DNA from: Bacteroidaceae bacterium
GTDB lineage: Bacteria > Bacteroidota > Bacteroidia > Bacteroidales > Bacteroidaceae
Assembly: GCA_017483665.1 (NCBI GenBank)
Contig: JAFUVM010000066.1
Coordinates: 1-64,000, forward strand
Reading direction: 5' to 3'
Length of the DNA stretch: 64,000 nt
In this document: one piece after another, positions 1 through 9,366 of the stretch
Numbering within the stretch: position 1 is the first letter of the stretch
How the letters are laid out: each line of letters opens with the position of its first letter
The notes under the pieces: model-generated
Seen by the model: only the letters and a program-made list of their open reading frames with translations
What the model was told of the DNA's origin: nothing
The model's database searches: none
Made by a program: the position numbers and the translations under genes

Positions 1-680
1 ATTAGATTGGCGAGAATACTCCGTGGTAGCTACCTCGGCAAGTGTGTTGAGTGCCAGTTCCACATTCGTCATGTTGTCGCGCAGGTTCTGCTTGGTCAGC
101 CCCTTGTAACGCTTGTATTCGCCTGTGGTCATGCCGCTCCATGCCTTTGTCAGCACATTTGTCAGAATGGCGAAGTCCTTAGGCTCATGTATGCCGGAAC
201 GATGCCACTCATCGGTCAGCTCTTTGCGCATCTCGATGGAGCGCATGCGCTCGTTTATCCAGCGGTCGCTGTAGCCTTGACGACGATAGTCCTCGACGGC
301 CATCTGAAAGGTCAGTTCCGGGTCAATCATTTGGTCAACACGCATACTGCCCAACTCGGCAAGCCATTGTTTCACAGGTTCGGCTTTCTTGGAAGGTATG
401 GCCTGGATGATTCTAAAAATGCCTTCAAGATCAGCGGCTTGCGTCTTGCGTCGCTTGCCATCTGGAGCCAACATTACAACAGGGGTACAAATTGTACCCA
501 CTTAGAGTTGAGTTCCGAATCACGTGACCGCATTCGCTTGATGTACTGCTTGACATCAGCACTGTCGGTCAACACTTGCACTATATCCGTTACAGAGAAA
601 TAGTACTTCTCCTGTTCTGCATCCCATACGATGCGAACTTTCTTGCCCTCAAAGAGCTGTATAGCGAAATTCTCGTTCAT
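1..680 (-). pseudogene. Bro-N (phage antirepressor-like) protein, frameshifted and cut by the window edge
   Basis: The start codon is at 678-680. The first 68 residues form a Bro-N type start (KVRIVWDAEQEKYYFSVTDI), as in the roughly 280-residue bacterial Bro-N/antirepressor-like proteins. That frame stops at 474. From about 478 to the left edge the next frame continues the same protein: it reads APDGKRRKTQAADLEG, then a MIDPELTFQMAVEDYRR segment, then NLRDNMTNVELALNTL, and runs off the window. One missing base near 477-482 explains the break. Either the gene is decayed or there is a base error. No phage genes are visible nearby. Family membership is recognised from motifs, and a role in gene regulation or phage defence is not established. 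Confidence 0.7.
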
Positions 681-772
681 GATGATACAATCCTATGTGA
701 ATTGGTTGCAAAGATAACAATTATTATTATTGGAATGAGAAAATTTTCAGAAGAATAGTTTGCAATGAATAG

Positions 773-1597
773 TTATTTGCAGCCCGTCTGTAACATGTCA
801 GCATTCTTGACGAAAACCTTCTTTCCGCCGCGGATGTAGATGGTGCCCGGCTGGAGCTCGGAAACCTTGCGGCCGAAGAGGTCGTAGGTGTCACTCCCCA
901 CCCCCCATTGAGCACCCGCCATTTCTTCGCGGGGAAGAGCTTCGGGAGAGGCTATGCCGTCGATGATTTCGTCTGTCAGGTCGCCGACAATGGTGCCGTA
1001 CTTGGCCCAGCCCGAAGCCTGGTATTTGGCAAGGGCGCTGGCGTAGACGTGAATCGTGGGGTTGCTGTTGAAGATGTAGTCCCCGAGAGTGGGCGGCGCA
1101 AGGGCCTTGACGTAGACGTCCTTGACGGGCGAATTGTAGAAGACGCCCTGGCTCATCGTCCGGACCTTCCCGCCGAGAACGACCGTCGTGAGCTTCTCGC
1201 AGCCGCCAAAGGCTTCGAGGCCTATCGTGGAGACGACGTCGGGAATGACAATCATCTTGAGCCCCGAGAAGCGGAAGGCTCTGTCATCTATCTTTGTCAC
1301 CTTCTCGGGCAGACGCATGGCGACGAGCTTCTTGAAGCCATCGAAAGCGTAGGGGCCCACTACGTTGAGCGCGGTGGTGTAGCTCTGATAGTACGGCATG
1401 TTGGATGTCAGCACTTTGGCATTGGAAAGGTCGAGCGACTGGAGGTTGCCGTTGGCGAGGAGCTGACGCATGTACTTAATGTCCTTGCCGTTGATGCTGC
1501 CGCTGATGACAGCCTTGATTGCCTTGGCTGAAAGGGAGTCCTCCAGGACGCCTGCCCTGGGCATCACGACGTATTCCGTGCCAGAGCCGGCCTTCAC
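773..1597 (-). pseudogene. Detached C-terminal part of M60/LRR protein (BspA-like repeats and C-tail)
   Basis: This frame continues the preceding M60 peptidase gene after a frameshift. Its residues align with the C-terminal quarter of the intact paralogue at 4321-7635: LRR_5/BspA-type repeats (for example AFGGCEKLTTVVLGGKV), then a tail with YDLFGRKV and GGKKVFVK. The in-frame homology begins upstream of the first ATG, around 1640, with LYSLDADGSLHE. The break is therefore a lost frame, not a separate gene. The tail carries about ten extra residues (NADMLQTGCK) compared with the paralogue. Unless translated by frameshifting, the peptidase loses its last repeats and sorting-like tail. Confidence 0.7.
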
Positions 1598-4146
1598 AAT
1601 CTCGTGCAGCGAGCCGTCAGCGTCGAGGGAGTAGAGTTGTAAGTTGAGAGTTGAGAGTTGGGGATGCAGAAGTTCTTGGCATTGGCGGCAAACAGGAGAT
1701 TGTCGTCAGCATCGAGCAGCATGAAGCCGAGGCCGCCTTCGCCGTCGAGGGCATAGAGCGAGTCGGCCTGCAGATAGGTGTAGTCCGAGGGCTGGCAGCC
1801 GCCGATGTAGTCGGTGAACTGGCCTACGCTGCCGCACTGGCCCACCTGGTTCGAGTCGCGCCGCTTCTGTCCCTCCGTGGTGAGGAAGCCCGTGGTGGGC
1901 ACGTAGTCGGCACGGTCCTCGATGAAGAGAATCTCGCGGTTCTTCGTCGGGTACTGTGCTATCTCGGAGAGCGTCCTGTCGATGTCGGCCTGCCGGACCG
2001 TCATGGAATGTGCGCCGTAGTCCGTGACGGTGTAGTTCGTAAGCGGTTCGAAGAAGCCCCACACGCGGAAGAAGTCGGTGAGATCCTCGCCTGCCACCTC
2101 GCAGACTGCACGGACGAACTTCAGGCATCCGTTGCTGGAGTTGTAGGGCGTCAGCGGGTCTTCGCGCAGTTTCTTGAAGAGTGTGGGATAGAAGGCCGTG
2201 TTCCGCTGTGCCAAGTGGTAGTAGAGGTAGAGCTGCCAGTACATGCGCATCTGGCTCTCGAGGGGTCGGGTGAAGAACGGTTCGTGCCGCATGTATTCGT
2301 CCATGACCGTGGCGAGGGAAGCGCCGCGCGACGTGACGAGCCCGGTATGGAAGCGGACATAGTTGGAGAAGAGGTTGTTCGAGACCTCGGTGCCGCCCTC
2401 GACGGTGATGGGCCCCTGGTTGTTGTGGCCGCATTCGTGCGCGGCGCACCAGTCGTCGAAGTCGGCCGTGCGGCTCACGTCGAACGAGCTTTGCACACAG
2501 CCCTTCGTGTTGTACATCGTGCGGAAGGACGCGGAGTTGGCAAAACCGCCGTCGGTCGCCTCGCCCTCGATGGCGAAGTTCGGGTTGTTGTAGTACAGCG
2601 GGAAGATGGCATCGCCGCCCGTCAGGTAGTAGGGCGCCCCGGCGCGACGGCCGGAAGCCACGCTTTCGCTGATGCCAGCCAGCTCTTTCTCCCAGACGGT
2701 CAGGCTGTCGAACCAGCAGACACTCTTGTCGATGGTCTTGGGCCAGACCTCGCGGCAGGTGCTCGTCTTGAAGTGGAAGAGGGCCTGTCCGCCCTTGACG
2801 GTGAAGCGTTCGTGCGTGGCGGCAGCGAGGATGGCCTGGTAGTCGTGGTCGCTCTGCCGCTTCGCGTCGTAGTAGCCGTTCACGGTGCCGCCCTCGATGT
2901 GGACCTTGATGTCGGGCCACTCGCCGAGCGTCTTCGCCATCGACTTCGTGTCAGCTGTATATAATATGTAGAAGAGTGCGTCCGCTTTCCCGTCGACGAT
3001 GTTCAGGCCTTTCTTCAGCATCTTGCCCGACGTGGCGCTTGTCACCAGGTCGTTTCCCGCGCAGCCCGCGATGTAGAGGGTAGCGCCGGCGGGTACATCG
3101 CTGTCCACGAAGACGTAGAGGGGCTCGTAGTCCTTCGTGTAGATGCCCGTAGGATTGCCCATGAAGGAGCCGCCCGTGGTGCGGAGCTTGCCGTTCCAAT
3201 AGTTGGCGTCGCTGTAGGCATTGTAGCTGTGGATGCGGAAATCCTTCTCGTAGGGCTTCCAGTCCTCGTTCTTGAGCTTCAGGGCTATGGTGCGCATGAA
3301 GGCGGGCATGCCGTCCGCGGCCATGGCTTCCGAGAGCTCCTGGTCGGTCATGCCCTGGTAGGCGGCCTTCAGCTGTGTGCAGGCGGCATCGTCGAACCAC
3401 TTGCCGGCCAGTTCGCCAACCACGGCACTGGAGTCCGCTTCCTCGGGATAATAGTTTTCCAGCCTGCCCACGAGCGTGCCGTACTGCTTCCAGGAGGATG
3501 CCTTGTACTCGTCCAGCACGCTGGAGTAGACGCGGATGGTCGGGCTGGCCGTGAAGATGTAGGCGGCCAGTGCGGGCGGCGTCTTGGGCTTCGACGAGAC
3601 CATCGTTATGGAGGGGGAGTTGTAGAAGACGGCCTGGTCGAGCTGCGAGACCTTCCGTCCGATGACAACCGTCTTGAGGGAACTGCAATTGGCAAACGCT
3701 GCTCCGCCCAGATGCGTGACGCCGTCGGGTATCTCCACCTTTGTGATGCCGGTCAGCTGGAAGGCGGACTTGCGTATATCCGTGACGGAAACGGGCAAGG
3801 TGATGCCGGTGAGCTTGGAGCAACTGTAGAACATGGAGTCGCCGATGACGTTGTTTGTCGTCTTGTGCTTCCCGTAGTAGGCCGTGCCGCCGCTGACGAT
3901 GCTGGCTTCCTCGAGGTCGAGCTTCGTCAGTTTTCCTGCGGCGATACGCTCGCGGAGGGACTTGATGTCGGTGCCGTTCACGCTGCCGGTTATCTTGACT
4001 ATCCTGCCCGTCGTCTCCAAAAGCGAGGACAGTGTGCCGGCCGTTGCCACGTGGATGGTGTCTGTGCTCCAAACGTTTGCCGACATAAGACAGGCAATGC
4101 ACGTCAGCATCGCCCTGCGTATTACTCTAATTCCTTTCTCCTTCAT
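1594..4146 (-). CDS. Secreted M60-family metallopeptidase with BspA-like LRRs (frameshift-truncated)
   Basis: This 850-residue protein is likely exported: an N-terminal hydrophobic stretch ends near SANVWS. Residues about 30-230 are BspA/LRR_5-type repeats. The M60 (enhancin/mucinase-like) region follows, with the zinc motif HECGH at residues 570-574 and a downstream Glu in VEGGTE. Members of M60 cleave glycoproteins such as mucins outside the cell. It is a close paralogue of the 1104-residue protein encoded just upstream. It ends early because the frame is lost in a repeated CTCAACT stretch (about 1631-1662), giving a junk tail after NFCIPN. The remaining C-terminal repeats and tail lie in the next frame (773-1597). 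The metal site is intact, so activity is possible, but surface attachment may be lost. Confidence 0.85.
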   Translation of the reverse strand: MKEKGIRVIRRAMLTCIACLMSANVWSTDTIHVATAGTLSSLLETTGRIVKITGSVNGTDIKSLRERIAAGKLTKLDLEEASIVSGGTAYYGKHKTTNNVIGDSMFYSCSKLTGITLPVSVTDIRKSAFQLTGITKVEIPDGVTHLGGAAFANCSSLKTVVIGRKVSQLDQAVFYNSPSITMVSSKPKTPPALAAYIFTASPTIRVYSSVLDEYKASSWKQYGTLVGRLENYYPEEADSSAVVGELAGKWFDDAACTQLKAAYQGMTDQELSEAMAADGMPAFMRTIALKLKNEDWKPYEKDFRIHSYNAYSDANYWNGKLRTTGGSFMGNPTGIYTKDYEPLYVFVDSDVPAGATLYIAGCAGNDLVTSATSGKMLKKGLNIVDGKADALFYILYTADTKSMAKTLGEWPDIKVHIEGGTVNGYYDAKRQSDHDYQAILAAATHERFTVKGGQALFHFKTSTCREVWPKTIDKSVCWFDSLTVWEKELAGISESVASGRRAGAPYYLTGGDAIFPLYYNNPNFAIEGEATDGGFANSASFRTMYNTKGCVQSSFDVSRTADFDDWCAAHECGHNNQGPITVEGGTEVSNNLFSNYVRFHTGLVTSRGASLATVMDEYMRHEPFFTRPLESQMRMYWQLYLYYHLAQRNTAFYPTLFKKLREDPLTPYNSSNGCLKFVRAVCEVAGEDLTDFFRVWGFFEPLTNYTVTDYGAHSMTVRQADIDRTLSEIAQYPTKNREILFIEDRADYVPTTGFLTTEGQKRRDSNQVGQCGSVGQFTDYIGGCQPSDYTYLQADSLYALDGEGGLGFMLLDADDNLLFAANAKNFCIPNSQLSTYNSTPSTLTARCTRL

Positions 4147-4196
4147 ATCACTTTCTATTTGCGGTTCCGGTCGGAACCCTGTGCCTGTCCGTCATT

Positions 4197-4306
4197 CTCA
4201 CCGCGGGGGAACAGTAGTCTCACCGCAGGGGAACAGCAGTACCGCCGTGGGAAAACTGCAGTACTCCCGCGGTGGTACTGGAGTTTTCCCGCGGGAGTAC
4301 TGGAAG
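4197..4306. repeat. Degenerate 22-bp tandem array upstream of M60 copy 1
   Basis: Five consecutive 22-bp units start at 4197, 4219, 4241, 4263 and 4285. Units 1 and 2 are nearly identical (CTCACCGC..GGGGAACAG..AGT). Units 3-5 drift to CCCGCGG-containing forms, but keep the AGT end and the 22-bp spacing. The array occupies most of the gap between the two M60 genes and ends about 50 bp upstream of the start of the downstream copy. Confidence 0.75.
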
Positions 4307-4320
4307 CGGCACGTGCCGTA

Positions 4321-7300
4321 TTACTTCATCAGAAACTTCTTTCCGCCCCGCACGTAGATGGTGCCGGGCTTGAGGTCCGTGACCTTACGGCCGAAGAGGT
4401 CGTAGGTGTCACCCTCCATTGAACATTGACCACCCGACATTTCCTCGCCGGGAAGGGCTTTGGGCATGCAGATGCCGTCCACCATCTCGTCCGTCAGGTC
4501 GCCGACTATCGTGCCGAACTCTGCCCATGCGGAGTTCTTATAGGCTTCCAGGGCACTGGCGTAGACGTGAATCGTCGGTTTGGAGGAGAAGAGGTAGCTG
4601 GCGATGCTGGGCGGCGTGAGAGCCGTGACGTAGGCATCCTTCACGTTCGAGCTGTAGAAGACGCCTTGACCCATCGTCTTGACGCTGCTGCCTATGTAGA
4701 CGGTGTTCAGCTGGCCACAGTATGCGAAGGCGTCGCCGCCTACCGATGTCACCTTGTCGGGGATGACTATCGACTTGAGCAGACAGCCCGAGAAGGTCGC
4801 CTGGTTGATGGATGTCAGCGAGAGCGGCAGCTTGATGGCTGCAAGCTTCTTGTTGTCCTGGAAGAGGTTGGCGGCTATCGAGGTGACGACTGCCTTCTCC
4901 AGGTCAATCGCCTGCAGGTTCTGCTTGTTGACGAGCTGCTTCATATAGGTGAGGTCCGTGGCATTGATGGGACCGCTGACGATGAGCTTGATGGCCTGGT
5001 CGTTCGTCAGCTGGCTTCGGAGCGAGCCGGCACGGGTCAGGGTGACGTAGACGGTGCCCTCGCCTGCCTTGGCAATTTCGTGCAGCGAGCCGTCGGCATC
5101 GAGAGAGTAGATTTTGAAGTCGCGGCCCACGCTTGTGGGAACGCAGAAGTTCCACGAGTTGGAGGCGTACTTGATGTTGTTTTCGCCGTCGAGCATCAGG
5201 AAGCCCAGTCCGCCCGAGCCTTCGAGGGCAAAGAGCGAGTCGGACTGCAGGTAGACGTAGTCCGAAGGCTGGCAGACGCCCGGCACATAGTCGGTGAACT
5301 GACCTACGTCGCCGCACTGACCCACCTGCTCGTGGCCGTTACGCTTCTTGCCTGCTGCCTGCAGGAAGCCTGTGGAGAGCACGTAGTCGGCACGGTCCTC
5401 CACGAAGATTATCTCGCGGTTCTTCACGGGATACTTGGCGATGGCGGCCTTCGTGCTGAGGATGTTGGCACGTGTCACGGCGATGGGATGCTTGCCGTAG
5501 TCCTCGATGATGGAGCCAGCCTTGATGGGCTCGAAGAAGCCCCAGATGTCGAAGAAGTCGGTGAGGTCCTCCTGTGCCACTTCGCAGACCTTGCGTACGA
5601 ACTTCAGGCCGCCATTATTGTTGTTGGCAGAGTTGTAGAGAACCAGCGGATCGTTGCGGAGTGCCTTGAAGAGCTCCGGGTAGAACGAGGTGTTCTTCTG
5701 TCCCAGATGATAGTAGAGATAGAGGTTCCAGTACATGCGCAGGCGGCTGTTCACGTCCCTGTAGTAGAAAGGTTCGTGGCGTGCGTACTCGTTCATGACG
5801 GTAGCGAGCGTGGAGCCTCCGGAGGTGTTGAGGCCGTCGAGGTAGCGCACCAGGTTCGAGAAGACGTTGTTCGAAGCTTCGGTACAGCCCTCGACGTTAA
5901 TGGCTCGCTGGTTATTGTGACCGCATTCGTGGCCGGCGCACCAGTCGTCCATCGAGGTGTTCAAGGCGTTCAGACAGTTCTTGATGCAGTCTATGCCGTT
6001 GAAGGAAACTCTGTACGGGGAGGAATTGGCGTAGCCGGCATCGCTCGGTTCGCCCTCGATGGCAAAGTTCGGATTGTTGTAGTAGATGGGATAGATGGCT
6101 TCGCCGCCCGTCAGATACCAGGGATAGCCGGCCTTCTTGCCGGAGGCTACGCTCTCGCACATGCCCATGAGTTCCTTTTCCCACACGGCCACGCTGTCGT
6201 ACCAGGCAATGCTCTTGTCGATAGTCCGCGGGAAGACGGTCTTGTAGGAAATGGTCTTGAGGTGGAAGAGGGAGTGTCCTCCGCGCACCGTGAAGCGCCC
6301 CAAGGTGGAAGCCCGCATGAGGGCCTGGTATTCGCTGTCGCTGTGACGGCTGACATCATAGTAGCCGTTCACTACGCCGCCCTCAATGTGTATCTTTATA
6401 TCGGGCCACTCGCTGAGCGTCTTCTTCATGGACTTCGTGTCGGCAACGTAGACGATGTAGTAGATAGCGTTCTTCACACCGTCGATGATGTTCAGGCCCT
6501 TCTCCAGCCTGGTGCCCGTCCTGGCGTTGTAGATGAGCTGGTTGTCGACGCATCCGGCAATGTAGAGCGTGGCGTCGTCGGCCACGTCGCTGTCCACAAA
6601 GACGTAGATCTGTTCGCCGTCCTCCTTGGCGTAGATGCCGGTGGGGTTGCCCATGTAGGAGCCGCCGGTGCTCATCATCTTGTTGTTCCAATAGGAGGCG
6701 TCGCTGTAGGGCTTGTAGTCGTGGATGCGGAAGTCCTGTTCGAACTTTGCCCAGCTGGCGTTCTTTACCTTGAGGGCTGTGCTGACCATCAGCTCGGGCA
6801 TGCCGACCTCGGTGAGGGCAGCGGTCAGGTCTTCGTCGCTCATGGCCTGGTACTCGGCCTTCAGCTGCGTGCAGGCTGCATCCTCGAAGAAGTTGCCGCA
6901 CAGGGTCTTGGCGGCTTCTGCGGGGTCAAGCTCCACGGGATATGTATTCTCCAGGCCGCCGGCGATGGTGCCATACTCCTTCCAACTGGACTGCCGGTAG
7001 TCGGTCAGGACATCCGTATAGACGATGATTTTGGGACTCGACGAGAAGAGGTAGGCGGGAGTGGACGGGGGCGTCATGGGCTTTACGTAAGCCGTCTTGA
7101 CAGCAGAGGAGTAGAAGACGCCCTGACCGAGCTGGCTCACCTTCCTGCCGATGACGACCGTTTCCAGCGAACCGCAATAGGCAAAGGCGTCGCCGCCAAG
7201 GCTGGTCACGGTGCCGGGGATGTCGATTGTCTTGAGTCCGGTCCGCGCAAAGGCGTTGGTCCGAATGGCTGTCAGGGTCGTCGGCAACACCATCTGCTGC

Positions 7301-7635
7301 AGTTTGGAGCATTCGTAGAACATCTTCTCGCCGATGATGTCGTTGGCCGTGGTGTAGCTTTCCACATAAGCCGAACCGCCGCTGACAATGCGGACGCCCG
7401 ACCAGTCGAGGCTCGTCACCGTGCCTGCCACCACCATGTCGCGGATGAACTTGATGTCGGTGCCGTTGATGACGCCTGTCACCCGCAGTTCCTTGTCGGA
7501 TGTCTCAATGAGCGAGGAGAGCGTTCCTGCCTTCTCCACATTGACTTCCGTCACGGCAAAGATGCCGGTCGGGACAAAACAAGCAAGGACCGCAAGCAGC
7601 AGTCTGCATGTTCCCAAAAGGTAATTTTTAAGCAT
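4321..7635 (-). CDS. Secreted M60-family metallopeptidase with BspA-like LRRs (intact paralogue)
   Basis: This 1104-residue protein has a signal peptide ending near TGIFA. LRR_5/BspA repeats cover about 30-230. The M60 accessory and catalytic regions follow, with HECGH at 569-573 and a second Glu in VEGCTE around 582-586. A second block of BspA-like repeats runs from about 870 to 1060. The tail has YDLFGRKV and GGKKFLMK and resembles C-terminal sorting tails of Bacteroidetes surface proteins. M60 proteins act on host or dietary glycoproteins, and the repeats probably bind surfaces. It lies 174 bp upstream of its frameshifted paralogue on the same strand, so the two are a tandem duplication. 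A TAACTTTG box 42 bp upstream suggests its own promoter. Confidence 0.9.
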   Translation of the reverse strand: MLKNYLLGTCRLLLAVLACFVPTGIFAVTEVNVEKAGTLSSLIETSDKELRVTGVINGTDIKFIRDMVVAGTVTSLDWSGVRIVSGGSAYVESYTTANDIIGEKMFYECSKLQQMVLPTTLTAIRTNAFARTGLKTIDIPGTVTSLGGDAFAYCGSLETVVIGRKVSQLGQGVFYSSAVKTAYVKPMTPPSTPAYLFSSSPKIIVYTDVLTDYRQSSWKEYGTIAGGLENTYPVELDPAEAAKTLCGNFFEDAACTQLKAEYQAMSDEDLTAALTEVGMPELMVSTALKVKNASWAKFEQDFRIHDYKPYSDASYWNNKMMSTGGSYMGNPTGIYAKEDGEQIYVFVDSDVADDATLYIAGCVDNQLIYNARTGTRLEKGLNIIDGVKNAIYYIVYVADTKSMKKTLSEWPDIKIHIEGGVVNGYYDVSRHSDSEYQALMRASTLGRFTVRGGHSLFHLKTISYKTVFPRTIDKSIAWYDSVAVWEKELMGMCESVASGKKAGYPWYLTGGEAIYPIYYNNPNFAIEGEPSDAGYANSSPYRVSFNGIDCIKNCLNALNTSMDDWCAGHECGHNNQRAINVEGCTEASNNVFSNLVRYLDGLNTSGGSTLATVMNEYARHEPFYYRDVNSRLRMYWNLYLYYHLGQKNTSFYPELFKALRNDPLVLYNSANNNNGGLKFVRKVCEVAQEDLTDFFDIWGFFEPIKAGSIIEDYGKHPIAVTRANILSTKAAIAKYPVKNREIIFVEDRADYVLSTGFLQAAGKKRNGHEQVGQCGDVGQFTDYVPGVCQPSDYVYLQSDSLFALEGSGGLGFLMLDGENNIKYASNSWNFCVPTSVGRDFKIYSLDADGSLHEIAKAGEGTVYVTLTRAGSLRSQLTNDQAIKLIVSGPINATDLTYMKQLVNKQNLQAIDLEKAVVTSIAANLFQDNKKLAAIKLPLSLTSINQATFSGCLLKSIVIPDKVTSVGGDAFAYCGQLNTVYIGSSVKTMGQGVFYSSNVKDAYVTALTPPSIASYLFSSKPTIHVYASALEAYKNSAWAEFGTIVGDLTDEMVDGICMPKALPGEEMSGGQCSMEGDTYDLFGRKVTDLKPGTIYVRGGKKFLMK

Positions 7636-7676
7636 AATCTACGTGTTTTTTATGGTTATTATGTAAATTTCGCTTA

Positions 7677-7684
7677 CAAAGTTA
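7677..7684 (-). promoter_or_regulatory. -7 box (TAACTTTG) for the intact M60 gene
   Basis: On the minus strand TAACTTTG matches the Bacteroidetes -7 consensus TAnnTTTG and would start RNA about 30-35 nt before the ATG at 7635. An inverted repeat (TTCTTGC..GCAAGAA, 7690-7710) overlaps the expected upstream element. Confidence 0.6.
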
Positions 7685-7737
7685 CCCTTTTCTTGCGAAC
7701 AATGCAAGAAAAAACGGGAAAAAGAGCACGCGGCGGT

Positions 7738-8310
7738 TTATTTCACCTCGCGGAGGACCTGTTCCACGACCTGCGGGAAATGCGCCATCTCGAGCTGGTG
7801 TTCCTTCTCCGCGATGTCGTCCACGGTGTCGTCGGGCGAAAGGCTCGTGCGGAACTGCGCGATGATCTCGCCGCCGTCGCAGACAGGGGTGACGTAGTGG
7901 ACGGTCATACCCGTCTCGCTCTCGCCTGCAGCCTTCACCGCCTCGTGTACATGATGGCCCCACATGCCCTTTCCGCCGAACTTGGGCAGCAGGGCGGGAT
8001 GCAGGTTGACGATGCGGCGCGGGAAGGCTTCGATGAGGTAATCCGGGACGAGCGGCAGGAAGCCGGCCAGCACGATGAAGTCGATGCCATACTCCTGCAA
8101 CAGGGGCATCGTCTCGTCCGGGCTGTTCAGCTGCTGCTTCGTAAGCACGGCTGTAGGCACACCGAGGCGCTCGGCACGCACCAGGGCATAGGCATCGGAC
8201 TTGTTGCTGACCACCAAGGCGCACTTCACGAAGTCCGAATCCCGGAAATAGCGAATCAGGTTCTCGCAGTTCGTGCCGCCGCCGGAGACAAAAATGGCGA
8301 TGTTAATCAT
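7738..8310 (-). CDS. purN: Phosphoribosylglycinamide formyltransferase
   Basis: This 190-residue cytoplasmic enzyme transfers the formyl group from 10-formyl-tetrahydrofolate to GAR in purine synthesis. The start VSGGGTN (about 8-14) is the phosphate-binding loop. The catalytic triad of the family is visible as N102 and H104 in NLHPALLP, plus D145 in CDGG. The length matches PurN (about 190-210). It is the last gene of the minus-strand run yceD-rpmF-fabH-era-purN, 69 bp after era. That gap contains a GTCCCTCCC/GGGAGGAC-type imperfect palindrome (about 8345-8376). Confidence 0.95.
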   Translation of the reverse strand: MINIAIFVSGGGTNCENLIRYFRDSDFVKCALVVSNKSDAYALVRAERLGVPTAVLTKQQLNSPDETMPLLQEYGIDFIVLAGFLPLVPDYLIEAFPRRIVNLHPALLPKFGGKGMWGHHVHEAVKAAGESETGMTVHYVTPVCDGGEIIAQFRTSLSPDDTVDDIAEKEHQLEMAHFPQVVEQVLREVK

Positions 8311-8379
8311 TTGTTTATCTTGCGCTTTAGAATTGTCACATCGTGTCCCTCCCCTCTCAGGGACGTTGGGAGGACGCTC

Positions 8380-9264
8380 TCACTCCAGGTTGTAGCCGTA
8401 CGCTTTCATGGCGCGATCGCTCTGACGCCAGTCCTTGTCCACCTTGACGAACACTTCCAGGTAGATGCTCTTGCCGAAGAATTTCTCCAGACTCTTGCGG
8501 GCTTCCGTCGAGACACGCTTCAAGGCAACGCCTCCGTGACCGATGATGATGCCCTTCTGCGACTCGCGCTCCACGAAGATGACTGCGCCGATGCGGATGT
8601 TCTTGTCCGTCTCTTTGAACTGTTCCACAACGACCTCCACGCTGTAGGGTATCTCCTTATCGTAGTAGAGGAGTATCTTCTCGCGGATAATCTCGGTGAC
8701 GAAGAAGCGGGCGGGCTTGTCGGTCCACTGGTCTTTGTCGAAGTAGGCGGGCGATTCGGGCAGGAGTTCCTGGATGCGCCGCAGCACGTTGTCCACGTTG
8801 AAGCGGTGCAAAGCGCTGATAGGCACAATCTCCGCCTCGGGCAGCGCCTCGTGCCACAGCTCCACTTTCTCCGTCAGAGCCTTCTGGTCGCTGAGGTCTA
8901 TCTTGTTGATGAGCACAAGGACCGGGACGGTCATGCGCTTCACCTTGTCCAGAAAGTCGCTGTTCTTGTCGGGAGTCTCCACCATGTCGGTGACGTAGAG
9001 CAGCACGTCGGCATCCTGCAGGGCACTTTCGCTGAACTGCAACATCTGTTCCTGCAGCTTGTAGTTGGGCTTGAGTACGCCCGGCGTGTCGCTGAAGCAT
9101 ATCTGCATGTCGGGCGTGTTGAGGATGCCCATGATGCGGTGTCGCGTGGTCTGCGCCTTGAAGGTGGCAATGGAGATGCGCTCCCCTACGAGGAGATTCA
9201 TGAGGGTGGACTTCCCGACATTCGGGTTGCCTACGATATTGACAAAGCCGGACTTGAACATCAA
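8380..9264 (-). CDS. era: GTPase Era
   Basis: This 294-residue GTPase assists 16S rRNA maturation and 30S assembly, acting at the ribosome and inner membrane. The G1 loop GNPNVGKS is at 12-19, G3 DTPG at 59-62 and G4 NKID at 120-123. The C-terminal third is a KH RNA-binding domain with the IGHGG turn. The length is typical for Era. A second ATG directly follows the first, so the start may be one codon later. It is followed by purN on the same strand and separated from fabH by a repeat-filled gap of about 100 bp. Confidence 0.97.
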   Translation of the reverse strand: MMFKSGFVNIVGNPNVGKSTLMNLLVGERISIATFKAQTTRHRIMGILNTPDMQICFSDTPGVLKPNYKLQEQMLQFSESALQDADVLLYVTDMVETPDKNSDFLDKVKRMTVPVLVLINKIDLSDQKALTEKVELWHEALPEAEIVPISALHRFNVDNVLRRIQELLPESPAYFDKDQWTDKPARFFVTEIIREKILLYYDKEIPYSVEVVVEQFKETDKNIRIGAVIFVERESQKGIIIGHGGVALKRVSTEARKSLEKFFGKSIYLEVFVKVDKDWRQSDRAMKAYGYNLE

Positions 9265-9366
9265 TTCATAATTAATAATTCATAATTCACAATTATCCTT
9301 CTCACTTGGCTGTGTGGCACCAACATTTGTTGCGCTTTCCTAATTATGAATTATGAATTGAGAATT
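9262..9366. repeat. Inverted pair of AT-rich 7-bp tandem repeats (ATAATTC type) between era and fabH
   Basis: The left arm (about 9264-9294) repeats ATAATTC-like words. The right arm (about 9341-9366) repeats the reverse complement (GAATTAT). About 45 bp of unrelated sequence lies between. The arms could pair into a long imperfect hairpin in the mRNA. The right arm runs up to the fabH stop codon. Confidence 0.7.

Noticed and set aside
1651..2964. Long plus-strand open frame opposite the M60 gene
   Set aside because: It lies antisense to a protein with clear M60 and LRR motifs. Its own translation is low-complexity Val/Gly/Glu with no motif.
4426..9285. Very long plus-strand open frame of 1619 codons
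   Set aside because: It runs antisense through M60, purN and most of era. The minus-strand genes have intact catalytic motifs, and the plus-strand product matches nothing and arises from GC-rich codon use.
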